Positions 1-13,729 of a stretch of DNA of 64,000 nucleotides are shown here, piece by piece (within the stretch, counting starts at the first letter, position 1; each line of letters opens with the position of its first letter). Location: NCBI GenBank assembly GCA_013398615.1, contig VZSR01000520.1, positions 19,127,234 to 19,191,233 of the forward strand, given 5' to 3'. A program made the position numbers and the translations under genes. This DNA comes from Brachypodius melanocephalos (Eukaryota > Chordata > Aves > Passeriformes > Pycnonotidae). The notes beneath the pieces are model-generated. The model did not search any database, was not told the origin of the DNA, and was given only the letters and a program-made list of their open reading frames with translations.

Positions 1-1669
1 TTCTCTCCCTGCAGTGCTGGGGGAGGAGGTAGAGCTGAGAAGGAGGGTGGGGTGGGGGAAGGTGTTTTAAAGGTCTATTTTTATTTCTGATTGTCCTGCT
101 CTGATTTTGTTAGTAGTAAATTCAATTAATATCTCTAACTGTAGCCTGTTTTGCCCATGACAGTATTTGATGAGTAATCTCATCCTGCCTGTATCTCAAC
201 TTATGAAACTTTTGTTGTATTTTCTCACTCCTGAGGAAGAGGGGAATAGAGAGGCTTTGGTGGGCGTCTGGCATCCAGCCAGGGTCAAGCCACCACAGTT
301 ACTATAACAGAAGCTGTGCCAGATAAATTGTTTGAAATTTAGAGAGGTGACCTTTTATGTTTATGAGTCAAGCCCACTACAACTGCAAACAATCATGCAA
401 AAGATACACAAGCCCAAAATAAGGTCTCTCTACGTATATACAGATATATAGATACACTCAACAAGCACAGCATCTCTTGTAACAAATTACAACCTTGATA
501 TTAAAAATTCAGTAAATGTGACAGTAGAATTCCTACGGTTAAGATTATATTTATATTCTGTGAACTTATGGATATGGATGCTTATGAGCTAGTACTGACA
601 ATCTTGACTACTGACTATTGGTAACTGATGCATAAAATGTTAAAAGAGATTATCCAAATGTAAGGCTTTTGTCACAACTTGTTAATCAAATGTTTTTTCT
701 TAACTGGAGCATAGACATTGTGAATGTATTAATCCTACTTTTGTTGCAGCAAATGAAAATGTGCTGGAGATGCTTTAATTAACTTTTGTAACAAGATTCT
801 GAAAATATTAGATATGATCTCTTGGGATAATGTAGAAACCAATTATGGGACTAACTCTTCCAAATATTCCCAAGATAAAGGAGTCTAAATCTGAAAAAAA
901 AAAATCAATAAAAATGCAATTAAAACTCTGCTTTCATCATCTACTTTGGTAGATGACGGTTTAGGTTCAAGAGGTCTTCTAAAAATGTGTAGTTTAATTA
1001 TTGGCATTCATCTACTGAAGGCTAGAAAAGAAATATATTTACTTTAATCAATTACAAAGAGATATTGCTTTCTAGTTAAAGCAATCCTAGAAGCTCGAGC
1101 TTAAGTAAGAACAGGTATTAGCCCAGATAGAGAAGATTACAGTCACTCAGACTATCAGTTGATCCAACCAACTTTAACAAAGAAAACTGTTTAAAAATTG
1201 TGTTAAGTCATTTAATGAAGAAGTAAAATTTTAAAAATAAGGCAAAGATATGCTGTTCAACGCTGTTTCAAGTAGTGCACTATTCTACCAAGTCCAGTAA
1301 ATTGCTTAGGTTCACTGTACCTCAACCTGACCACAGAATGTTTTGTAAAGCCCCCTCTCACCTTGAGCGGATCCTGTGCTGAGCCATCCTGACTGGTTTT
1401 GTGGTGGTCGTGCAGAGGGGACCCTGGTGGTCCTGTTAACTGAAAAGCAATGAGACCTGGGACATCCTGTCGTCCCCTTCCTCCCAGGAAAGCAGAATCC
1501 TCTCAGTTCCTGGATTGAGCATGTTGTGGTCACCTGTACTGCACCAAGCAGTAAGGTTCAATGGCCAGGCTCGGAGTGGCAGCGCAGGCCTTTCCCAGGG
1601 GAAAATCCTCATCCGGGGAGGATTGGGCCTGGGGTCCCACTGCCTCCTGGACCCCCCGCCAGCAGGAGG
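1..1669. other. Intergenic AT-rich DNA, no gene seen
   Basis: No supported coding region, RNA gene or recognisable transposon was found. The DNA is AT-rich up to about 1300 and becomes GC-richer from about 1340 toward the minisatellite that follows. The short open frames here overlap the minisatellite and have repetitive products with no family resemblance. Confidence 0.6.
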
Positions 1670-1840
1670 CCTGGGAGCACTTGGGAGGCCCGGGAGAACT
1701 TGGGAGGCCCGGGAGAACTTGGGAGGCCTGGGAGCACTTGAGAAGCCTGGGAGCACTTGGGAGGCCCGGGAGCACTTGAGAAGCCTGGGAGCACTTGGGA
1801 GGCCCGGGAGCACTTGGGAGGCCCGGGAGCACTTGGGAGG
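1670..1840. repeat. 19-bp GC-rich minisatellite, 9 tandem copies
   Basis: Nine head-to-tail 19-bp units fill exactly 171 bases. The unit is close to CCCGGGAGCACTTGGGAGG. Variants occur at position 3 (C or T), at position 9 (CAC or AAC in units 2 and 3), and in the last six bases (GGGAGG, or GAGAAG in units 4 and 6). All copies keep the same length, so this is a clean tandem array and not degenerate low-complexity DNA. Several long open frames cross it on both strands because 19 is not a multiple of three and the unit lacks stops. They are treated as artefacts of the repeat, not genes. Confidence 0.93.
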
Positions 1841-4800
1841 CCCAGACGGCCCAGCAGAGCCAAGACTGCCAGGAGTGACTGCCCTCGCCATGGGCAGGTC
1901 CGGACGGCTCCCCGAAAAATGCTTGGGAAGAATATCCCTAAATTGATGCCCTTGGGCTTGCCATGTCTCTGTGTTCTTACAGCGTTGGTCTGGGTCTGGT
2001 TAGGCCTAGCTGCACAGAGAAATCCTGCTGCTCACAGCACCACTGCCCCAGGTGCTCAGAGGTCCTGGGGCTGCCGTTCTGTAGGGCTCAGCTGCCAGCC
2101 CAGACAGCCCAAAAAACCCATCAATTCTTTGTTACTTAACTTTTGTAAGCATAGTTAAATGCCACCTGTCCCACTGAGTTGCCTCAGGGAACAGAGGAAG
2201 CAAATCTGGAGGAGTCGATGTTGTGCTGCCCCACTTAACTCAAATTTGCCTCAGTCTCCTGAGCCCTGCATAGACAGGTTCAAAAACACTGCAGGCTGAA
2301 ATGAGATGTTGATGGAAAATATTTAGCCTTCAACATGCCACAAACTTTTACCTAGACTCCAATGAATCAGCTCTGGAGCCAAAGAAAATTATGGCTTTTG
2401 CAGATGAAATAAAGGCAGCTGCTGCAATTTGTAAAAACCGTAAGAGACTGCAAAGGTAAAGCTGACCATGTACTAGAGGTGCAGAACTTGCCTTTACCTC
2501 CACTCAGCAATTAATTTTATGTATTCTTTCCTTTTAGCAAACTGGATATAACAATGGAGAGTTATTGTGATGGAGATCTGTCCAAACAGCTTTAAAAATG
2601 CAAAGAAAGTTCAATCAAAATTTAGAATTGTCCTCTCACTCCTCAATTCAAATTACAGTAAGCCTTACCATATTTGCATGTAGAATTAGTGTAACTGAGT
2701 GACTTTGATTGAGGAATTAATTTTATAGCTTTGTGTTTACCTTACTTTACTAGCAGGTACTGAAATTTCATGTAGTTCTGAAAACCATTATGGAGTTAGT
2801 TTGGTGGTTTTCATTAATTATTTGTGAGTCACTATGCTGTATAGTGAGGGCAGAATGTTATAATAAATATCTTTTTTGCCCTAGAGAGTGTTTCCAACAA
2901 ATACTTTTAATAAAAATACAAAAAAAAAAAAAAAAGAGTATCCCACGTGCAAACTAAATATGGCTTCACAAAGGAAGGGAGTTACAATGAAAGTCAAGAA
3001 ACCTTTGATTAATGTTATTAGTGCCTTTTAAACCAACAACGCTATTGTGTCCAACTGTCTTGGCAAATTCTTAAAAAATAAAATTAATTATTTTGGGTTA
3101 CCATCTAAACTATGGTCAGTGTTTAAAACCTTACTGTGAAAGAACAATAAGAGTTGAGAAAGGATAATCAACAGTTTTCTTTATGAGCAAAATTAAAACT
3201 AAATAAATAAGGATAATGCTTTGCATAGATGTTACAGAGTAATTGTTCTCGAGTTAAGAAAAGCCAAGGCTAAATAATGTAAACTATCACGTTGGATTTA
3301 CTTTAACTTGCAGTCAAAGAAAGTGCCACACAGTATTGGTCCTAATGTTTTTAATTTTTCCTTTTTCAAAAAAGTATGTTCAAAAGAGTTGTATTCACAA
3401 AAATGTGGACATTATTTCATTGCTTCTTGACCTGAATATACATATATCTTTACATTTACAAACATCTAGGAACTTTTGGCACATTCTAATAGTTAAATGT
3501 GTGAGGTCATGTATACCTGATCCTATGAATTTAGGCATCAAGGTCTCCACGACATTTTGTCTTTTTCTAATATATAGTATTTGCTGGCTTTTTTGATTAC
3601 CTTCATGCTAGATTTATACCTATTTCAGTCTTAGCATGATCATGTTTCTTTAGTCGAGGGTCAAAGATTAATTTTTCTTTCATTTCTCCATTTCTAGATC
3701 AATATCCCCGTTTCTAGATTTATATTTCATGAGAATTTCAAACTTATTTTTATAGAAGATTTAAGTTTTTGGCCCCTTTTACAGCAGAAATATCCTTCCT
3801 CTCAATCTAAAAACAACTCAAAAAAATCTGCTGTGGCACCACCAAATTACTTTTTTTTAGACTAAAATAGTCTTAAAATATTATCAGTTACTTTAACATT
3901 CTTAGGTTGACATCCTAGGTTTTTCCAAAAGATACCTGAACAAGTGTTATTTGAAAATACTTCTACTTCAGTTACGATTTTGTCTTTTAGAATTGTGTTA
4001 AAAATACAAGTACATGTCTATTTGTAGAATTTGTATCTCAGTGGACAGTTGCACTGAAACTCTCATAGCTTAGAGACATGCTGAGTAATTTTTTTCAAAA
4101 GATGAGTATTATTATTTTAACATAACTTCATCTTACAGTTACCTATTGAGAAATTCCATTTTACACTAACAAATTGGGAAAATGTAGATAATTGTGTGAG
4201 TCACCATATCTGACTCTGTACATGGTTGTGTTTCTATTTCTGTTTTGCTTTCTCTCATACTCTACCCACCTTCATTTCTGGAAGTTGTCAACTTTGATGC
4301 CAGAATGCTGATTTGTAGCAGTAATTGACAGAACATTATTCAAGCAGAATTGCTCCTCTGTATCTTCCAGACAATGCAGAAGATAAAGTCAGAGGCTGAC
4401 TGTTATTATTCTGTTCAGACAGAGATAACATCACCTGTCTATTATTGCTTTTGTCACATGTCTAAGTCCTTCCAAGGTCGTGAATTATTAGAATATTTAA
4501 AAGAATGATACACCTAATTTTTACCAACAGTACAACATTTATTAACAAACCTTTCTGACAACAAAAGAAGGAATTCAATAACATTTACATCTCTCTAGTT
4601 CTAGCTGTGTCACATACCCTATCCAACAGATCACTTGAGTAAAAGACACTGGTAGAATACCATCTTTCTAACAGGTTTATGGGCTGATTAGCACACCATC
4701 TGCACTTGTTTCCTGCTTGGGCTATGGTTGAGCTTATGCAGTTAGTTTTAATCCATAAAATCCTAAATTACTAAGTCCTAGGTATTTGTGGTCACCTCTT

Positions 4801-7800
4801 GGTTGCTGCTACTAGCATTATATCCATCATATTTTATATATTAGAAGGCTGTTGGAAGGTTCTTTCACTTTCCATGATTTACCTGTGTAACTTTGCTTTT
4901 TAATTATGGGACAAGCATATAAAAGATATAAAAACCAGATTAGAATATTCTGCTGCATTAAAAATCATTAAAAGAAATTGCAGATGAAGTTACATTTTAA
5001 ATTTGAAATTAACAAAATAATTACATGTGAATTTGAATAAGCATATGCAAATCTTAAATTACATAAAGGTTTATATACTATTACAAGTATAAAGGTTTAT
5101 ATACTATTATTAAATAACATTTTTTGGATATCTTACATTATCTTCATTTGTCCTACATTTCTTCCATAAATAATTTGATGGCTTTAACCTGAATTGTCAT
5201 AAAATACAAATGTTTGGGTTGGTTTTTTCCCTGAGAACCTTGTTTCCTGGACACATTTCTCTTTCTTAATACGTATAAGTGTTATCAAAACTGCACTTAA
5301 ATTATCTTGACAATGTTTTCCTGGGCAAAGTGTCACATTAAAAACATTCTTTCCCCTTTACTACCACTCCCAGCAATCTGTACATACATTACAAATCTTT
5401 CAGGAGTTTTCTTTTAAAAGGTTTTGGTAAAATATCAAGCAGGCTGGAAGTGGTTTCTAATGGGAAAACACTAAAAATGTACATGTATTTAACATTTATA
5501 ATAAATTTGGAAAATGAGATTAAATTTCATATAATATTAATGAACATACTGAATTAGGATGAATATGAAATTAAAAGACTGTCAGAAATAGGGTCAGTGT
5601 AACATCTGATGTAGAAAAGTGTAAATACACTCTTTGTGGCTTGAAAGTGGCTTAGTAATTTATGAAGTTTAAACCTAACCATTACTTGCAGTACAATGGA
5701 ACTGCAAAATAACTTGATCTGAAGCATCATAAGCATGAACAACATCATGTCATGAAGCAGGTATAAAGTGTATTTTTCTTTTTTCTTTCCTGAATTTACA
5801 TACCATTGCTTAGCATTATTTCCAGAACCTTGTGTCAATTCAACCTTCAAATGTGCTTCTTTAAGCCCCAATTCAGCTTCACATATTCAATCATATCTTT
5901 TGCTCCTATTTTTTTTTTTTTTGTCATGAATATTTGCCAGTTTTGCATACATCTCTTTGAAGCAGGTGTATTGTTGTTTGAGTAGTTCTATTACAGGTCT
6001 TCGCAGTAAATCTGAAGGTAATACAACTTGTTGAGAACTAGTTCTGTGACGGTGAAAACTTTCAGTTTGAATTCTTTTACTTCGTACATTGTCTTAACTG
6101 TTCTTCTGATCAGATCTATCACACAAGCTTGAATTACCTTACTCTCTCCTGAAAATGTGTGGGGAAACTGTATTTTCACACTCTCTAGTAGTACAAAGTT
6201 GCTATCTCTATTTCAGTGTATGTTAAATTTTGAGGTTTTATCTATTCTGGTTTTTCAACAGTAACTAGAGCAACTGAGCATCACAAATTTAAAATCTATC
6301 GTGCTCCTTCTCCTGACACTGTTTTTAAACAACCAGCCAGAATTTTTTGAAGGTCATTTGTCTGCTCCAAGCAGTAGCTTACTTTCTAGGTGGTTGGTTT
6401 ACTGCAATGATCAGAGCCTGCAAGATGTAATTAACTTAAAAATACTTCATAGCCAATTTGGTAACTGCTTTCTTTGGCTGATGCCTGACTATCTTTCAGG
6501 GGAGGCCTAACTCTCCCTAGAACATGAAAGCAATGAATGGTATTCCAGCAATCTTCCTTGCCTGTTCCTCTGCCATGTGCCATTCTCACTAATTCCATAC
6601 AGAACTTCCTTGTAGAAAAGATCTTTCTCTCAAATACTGTGGTATCTTACATCTGTCTGATGTGCTTACAGAAACAACCACTTTTGGTATCCTGCTCCTG
6701 CTATGAGTATTTAAATATTTTTGTCCCAGAGGCAAACTTGTAGAATTCACTAGAGTATCAAATTGCAAGTATGCAATTAATATACGAAAATATTTTGAAA
6801 AATGCATAAAGAAGCTTTTTTGTGTATGCAACAGAAGAAAAATGCATTCAAAATTTCAATAGCTTGTTGTATTCTTCTAAAAGCTTCCTGTGCATTTAGG
6901 GGGTGGGCGAGTATATTTCAATTCAATATTTTATATTTCAAGGAAGCTTGCACATAGCTAACACTTGCATTTCCTGTCAAGTAGACTTTGGTGAAAACAA
7001 GTTAGTATGTGGCAGTTTTTAATAACAGAAGATGTGTTTTGTATCTTCGTAACTACTATAGGATCTGTCTTCAGTAGTTTTATAACATACACAGTTTTGA
7101 TGTTTGTGCTTTATGCTGGAAAGTGTCTCCGGATAAGAAGTTAGATTGCTGTTATTACACATGTTCAGGGACCAAGTTGCACATTAGGACCATTAAGTTG
7201 GATGTCTTTGCCCAAAATTTTGCTATTCTAATATTTTTACATGATTAAACTACTGCTGAGTAGATATGCCTAATGACAAGTCCCTCACTGTCATCTGGTT
7301 TTGAGTACCTAAGTGTTGCATCATGAACTTTGAGGAAATAACTGGCTTTTATGAGTAGAATAGGTTGGTTTTTTTCCCTTTCAGAGTGTGCATTTTATCA
7401 ATATGATGCTTTGTGGTCTTTTCAAATCCTTAACAAAGAGCAGCTATCAGGAATGTCTCTGAATGAGAGACCATTTACCCGTGACAATTAATTTCAAGCA
7501 CTTTCAGTTTATTCTTTCATTTTACCTGCTCATAGACTACATGTACCCTTTACCAGCCATATACAGATTTAGCTTACCTCAAAGCTCAATGATTAAATCC
7601 TGTTGCAGAGGCTGATTTCTATACTGGCTGTCTTTCTCCAATAATCAAAGCAAGGTTTCTTAGTCTGCTTTTCCCCCCCATGCAAATACTATGTAAATAA
7701 ACCTTTCAGCTTTTTAATTTTTTTAAAATATGTTGGTCACTGAGCCTCTTTCAAGATATGCCAATATCTTATTTTATATTGTATGTTGAAATACATAGAT

Positions 7801-10800
7801 GTAATATTACTTATAAGTGATATTTTAAATATAAAAAAAATGTAGAAGCTTTTTTAAAATAAGAATTTTACTTAAATCACTGGAACTATACATTTTCATG
7901 CCTTCAACATCCAAAGATTAATATTACTTCAGAAAGATACAAAATTTATCCAAGTGTATAGCTAGGGGAATGGGGAATTCCATGTCATTCAAGGCCATGG
8001 GAATATTATGCTAAAGCTAAACTAAAAACTTTAACACAGTCAGACTGATGACTGTCAGCTGATTATCCTATTTAACATTGTGACCACTGTGTTCAAATCT
8101 GTTAGGATTGCAAAGCTTCCAACTGCTTAGAATCTCAAGGTAAATTAAGTAGCATTTGAAAGAGTAGCACCACTGCTACATGTGAGTCCTCTTTCTTGAA
8201 TAATTGGGAGTATAAATTGTGTTGCTCTCTGCTGCCTTAGACTTGGCATGCTCTGCTTTTTTGTAGACAGTGTGCATGCCAAGTCTGGTCAGCATCAGAC
8301 AGTTACAAAAAGTTCAAATTAGAGACACAATTTTAAGTAATGCAGTCATTAAATGTGTGAACATTTTAACTTTGGGATTTATTTTGGTGAGGTGACATAA
8401 ATGATGGTTGTAAATAAAATATTTCTTAGTAACTTTCAGCAAAAAAAAAGCTACTTCTGTCCTAAGCTAAATATTCTTATGAGAAATGTCAAACTCACAT
8501 GATCAATTTATAAAATAGCTTATGTGATTAAACCATGCAAGGTTGTCTGTTTTTCTCCTTCCAAATATGTGTTGAGCTTGCAGAGCAGCTGAATCTTTTT
8601 TTTCTGAATAAATTGAGAAAAAAACCCCACAGACACAAAGAGAAAATTGTTTGAAATAAAGGTTTTTCTCATAAAGACCATGTCTAAGTAGCTAATTGTG
8701 GTCTGACAGTCTTACATCATGGTCTACTCCTGTCCCTGTTTGGAATAACAGATATTTTTCTGCATTATACAGGAAGAAATAATAGTCCATCTTTACAAAA
8801 TATGCAGAGAACAGGGTTTTTTCATCTCAGTTCCTTAATTATGGTGACCTTAGACATGCAACTTTCCCTTAGAACATTCTTTGACTCATCAAAGTGTGAA
8901 TCTGAGATCCTCAGAAGGTAATAGTTTAATTAAATTTTGCAAAGCACCTTCACATTTCCAAAAACAGTTGAAGCAAGTTCAGTTACCTTCAGAGAGGTTG
9001 AAGGAGCCATTGTATGGTTCTGAATTATTTTGCAAATATTTTCAATGATGCTAAACATTCATGTTTTAGAAAAGGTGTGACTTTTTTTACAGTTTCTTCT
9101 TCTCCTCCTCCACCTTTTCCTTCAGACTACTAGGTCTGAGGAATTATAATTTTGCATCTAATTAATTCTACTGTTGCATGACTGCATCTGGTTGAAATGT
9201 GTATAAAACCTCTGATATAGATAGAAAAACATTGATTGTTTTCCTACGTTTCTATTTATTGTGCAGAACTGCTGGATGTTTTGTATTAAAAGCATTGGAT
9301 TACTCAGTGTTGGTGTGGTTTTTTTCCTTAAGTAGGCATTATTAAGACATGATATATTTGTTAAGTAAGCTTTTGTTATTATTTTGGTCTCCTTATTTTC
9401 TGTCCTGACTTTATAGATATTAAACTGTAGCATATATATCAAGTATAAAAATGTTCAAGTGAATACTGGAGACAGAAGTCCGAATTGCTTTTGTCAGCAT
9501 ATAGATTAGTGTGCTGATACTGACATGGAAACCAAGAGGCACTCCAGTCGTGCTCTGCAGTTTTCCATGAATGCTGTATTTGGAATGTAACCTTTCAGCA
9601 TACTGAAACTGGGCTCTTAGTTATAGCTTTGAACATCTCTCCACAAACTGAATCCATTTTGCTTAAGGAAATGTACTGGTGTTGTTACATTTGACTCTAG
9701 ACTCACTAGTGGCTGTAAAATAAGAGATGTACCAGAGAGAGAGAGAAAGAAAGAGGAGTGATAATGGTTTTCTGCTGTCCCAAGATCCATTTATCCTTAA
9801 GACCATTACTGACGGCAGTCTGTCTCCACACTCTTTCAACCAGTACAACTGATACACATATCTGGTCAACATACACTACCTTCTTCTTCTTTTCCAATTT
9901 TTTTTTTTTTTGGACACAGAATTTCACTACTGACCTAAATAAATGGCTGTATCTACAGTTGCTGTTAATCTTCCCCACAAGATATCTAATACCATATATA
10001 TACACACACTCTTTTTTCACAATCTTAGTGTTTAGTTTGCATGAGAAGTCATGACAATTTTATTGTTTTTATAAGGATTTGATGGTGTAATAGCTTCATA
10101 TAAATCTGTTGACATGTTAGTATATGCCAAACAGTAAACTCCTTCTTTTTCAATTAACATACAAGGAGCTGGTGTTTATAATCATTAGAGGATGTTTGAT
10201 ATTTCCATGCATCTGTTTACAGACTACAATATGCAAATAAAGGGAACTTTTTCTTGGTATAATTTTATTTTGAAACTTTAATTTTCACCAGTTCACTTAA
10301 TTTTCTTCTTGTACTTAAGCCTGGCAGAGAATACCTCAATTTCAGTGTACTGATGAAATTGATCCTACTACTTCACCTTTAGCAGTGTTTTAGCCACTTA
10401 AATACATACTCATTTCCAGAGGGATTTTCCTCATTGTTTTCTGAAGCATTCTGTCTGCTTTCTGCGGCAATCCTAATTATGTTCTTTTCCCATAAAAATA
10501 AGTAATTTTTCACCTAACTCTCAGAATTTTGCATACACATACTTGTATTTGTTGTAAAATTGGCTTCCTCCCTGTCCAAATTCAGGTCATTTTATAACGA
10601 GTTGGCAGAACTTCAAAGACATACACCCAGGATTTTGAAAATTACAAAGATTCTCCTCTGCTGTCTTTTGAAGTTCCATTTTATTAATCAGAGAAAAAGC
10701 CATTTTGGCCAAAGTTACTCAATCATTTGAGTGATTTGGTATAATTTGAAACAGGCAAATCTGTGTTTCTCATTGGGATAAAATCTTTGATATTGATGTA

Positions 10801-13729
10801 TGTAATTGATTACTAATGTAAATGATAATATTTCTGTAGTAGACAGTTTTAGGTCAAGAATTTATGAATAAACCAAATTAACACAATGCAGTATATGTTG
10901 CAGAGGCAAAAAAAAAAAAAAAAACCTGCTCAAAACCTGTCCATTCAATCAATTTTAAACAGGCATTTCAATATATTTTCATTTATGTTGTTCATATAAA
11001 CAGTGTTACTGCTTTTTTTCTTCTGTATGAAGATGCAAATTAATCAAGGTCCTACAATTCTACTTCTTTTAATAATTTTTAAGAAAGCCAATGCTTTCTT
11101 ACACTTAACTAGACGAGGGGATCTGTGTTTATTATTTTTCTTCATCTATCCATTATGTCAGACAACAATACCAAAATTGTAATTCGTCCTGTTAAGGAGT
11201 CAATAAAATTTCACAAGTTGTTCTCATTATTATTGAGCAGAGTCTCTACTGAGTTTAAGATATGAGAATAAAACTGGAAGCTGGGATAGAAGGGCTCAGA
11301 ATCTGAAGCAGTAGTTAGTACATGGTATTCCTGGAATGATGGTTCATGCTGCTGTTCCAAGGCATGGGATGTTATGGATTGAAGAATATGGGATGATGAC
11401 ACTAGGGAGATTTGAGAGGGTGCAGGGGGAGGAACTGAAGAATAAAGAGTTCCAAGTGTATTTGCTATGCCATAGATATATTCAATTCATGTTTCTAAAC
11501 AAATCAAGAATAGATTTAAATCTTTTTGGTGCAAAAGTGGCCATGGAGATATAAGTAGACAATGAATTGTTGCATTAAGGACCTGCATTTATTGGGAATG
11601 CAAAGCATTAATTTTAAGATAAAAACATTAAATCTTACATTTCTGTTATATGGAGTCTCAGCTCTGATGTGCAACTTTAAGATAAGAATATAAACATATT
11701 AAAATACTGAAATACCTGTTCAGAGAGGAGAAATTGCTGCAGGTATATGGGGGGGGAAGGAAAATAAAGTTGTCTTATGCATGATAGCTCTGCTTTTTAG
11801 TTCTTCAAGTTCAAATGTACTGGTAACAATTGCTTTGACAGCAAGCTGTGATATATTTCCTACTCTCCTTTTTCCATTACATAGTTCATGTTTTCCTCAT
11901 GTACCTGTAGATTACCCATATATCTTCATTGACATGTTTCTGACAATAATAGAGAAAAATATTCATCCTTTGAGAGGGAAGCACAAAGAATTATAAATGT
12001 GTAGTTGGCCAGCCTATATCCTCATTGTTAGTCCTTAGAACTCACTTCATAGAGTTAGGTTGTCAGACATCAAAGCCAATCAGGCATTACTTCTGAGAAC
12101 ATTGTTGGTAAAGTGTTTCTTTGACTGTTAGCTATGATTTCTCGTGATTTTTCCAACCTTTCCAAATAAAGGAGCAGCCTGAACAGGAGGCTGTTACTCA
12201 TTGCTTTGCTTCATGAAGGTCTTCACTTGTATGAGCCTTCCACACTCAGATGAACTGAGACTAAAACGAGTGATAATAACACTAGTTCCACTCAACAGCT
12301 TGGGTTATTCACTGGAATTTAGCAGTTTATAAAAGCTCCTGAAAGGTTTAAACAACAGCTATTGTTTATTACTATACACAAAGTCACAGCTTAAGAAATG
12401 AAACTGTAGCTGAAAGTTAATTTTGTTTCATCTAAAGCAGGGTCAGTTTGCACACTGCATGTAGTAAACACCTTTCAATTCTAATTAGTGCATTAACTTA
12501 GCAAATAGATGACTTCCAACCTTTAATTTCCTTTAAAAATTGAATGGTTTCAAGTTCCTTTCTGAATATATTTCTACACAAGCTCTTACCGGTTGCCCCA
12601 TACAAATCTATACTAGTGTTCTATATGGGGTAAATGAAGCAGAAGGCAGGTTGCATTTATCCTATGACAAGATGAAAAGCTGATTACGCAGATGAGTGCA
12701 GATGAAGTGGAAACCTCTCAGAGATTAGGTTTTGCTCTCACTGTGCCCTACATTGCAGCCCAGCCTGACACAATCATTTCATGTTGGTTGCTTTCTTCTC
12801 ATGTTTCATGTTGTGAACTCTTGTTTCCACATAAATCATGTGTCTGCAAAATTAAGTTGCTAAGAAAGTAATTGTTAATCTTTGTTTGAAATTACTAAAC
12901 ATCAGAAGAGCAAGTCTTGCTTTCAGCCCGGGCTTTTTCCATTCCCTAGAGTCTGCAGACATGTCTCAATATGCAGAGTATGAGCTAGTACTTGTATAGG
13001 TGATCAGCTGATGGTCCAAAAATTTCAGGTAAAAAGTAGGAAAACTCATTTTGTTAAGTATTCAAAAGGAAAGGAACATGTGAGTGGTCTAAAGTGATAA
13101 GAATCTGATAGTTTCTAGTATTTCAAATAGAGGTGTATGTTTTCTGTTTAAGTTCAGTAAGACCATAATAATTTATGAAAGATCTGGTCAACGAGATAAT
13201 AAAGAATTTAATGAACTAATTCATGAAGCAGAACGAAATGTGACATTTTCAGGAGGCTACAAGTTACAGTGAGAAAAGGTATTTTGTTGCAATATTTCAC
13301 TACACAGACAAGGGTCTTAACTGCCTATGGAAATTATAGGATAATTTCTTTCTCCTGTTTGTGTCTAGTACTAAAAATATTTTAGCCCTAACTCTATTAC
13401 TTCTGAATTATCGCTATTATTTTCACCTAAATCAGTTACTCCAAAAGCCTTTTTCTTCCTTTATGGTGCCTCAGAACAGAGAACTTCCAGGGAAGAGCAG
13501 CAGGAAGATTACTTGTAGAAAAGTGAGGTTCAGACCAATAAACTAGGTCCTTGCTGCATCTAAAATTCTGTCCCTTGAAATAGCAAGGTGTTTTATGAGG
13601 TGGTTTAGGACTGCAGCTTGTATTCTGATTTTTCCTCTTCTAGCAGTGTTAGGAGTAAAAAAGAGGATTTCTTGTCCTCTAATGCTCAGAGTTATGTCTG
13701 GCTTGCTTGAGGGCTGTATTGCAATTACT
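1841..13729. other. Upstream intergenic region, no gene seen
   Basis: About 12 kb of AT-rich DNA without a supportable gene. The open frames are short, on both strands, and look random in composition. Scattered contents are an A-tract near 2920-2935, another near 10909-10923, a GA-rich microsatellite near 9735-9757, a pyrimidine-rich stretch near 9090-9127, a short duplication near 5063-5109, and a perfect inverted repeat at 8239-8286 (listed separately). The region lies 5' of the first FMN1 CpG island, so it is probably the spacer to the next gene upstream. In other vertebrates I recall that neighbour being RYR3, but nothing here shows it. Confidence 0.55.
8239..8286. repeat. Perfect 13-bp inverted repeat (hairpin or paired NFI-like half-sites)
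   Basis: The left arm at 8239-8251 reads AGACTTGGCATGC. The right arm at 8274-8286 is its exact reverse complement, and the spacer is 22 bases. The arms contain TTGGCA and TGCCAA, which resemble nuclear factor I half-sites in inverted orientation, and each arm also contains GCATGC. The spacing is wider than the usual NFI palindrome, so the binding-site reading is only a possibility. Confidence 0.8.

Noticed and set aside
1436..2158. Overlapping open frames of 70-150 codons on both strands
   Set aside because: They are generated by the 19-bp minisatellite and its GC-rich flanks; products are repetitive and differ by frame with no family resemblance.
9088..9130. Pyrimidine tract ending in TTCAG as a splice acceptor
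   Set aside because: No open frame, donor or formin-like sequence follows, and it lies upstream of the first promoter.
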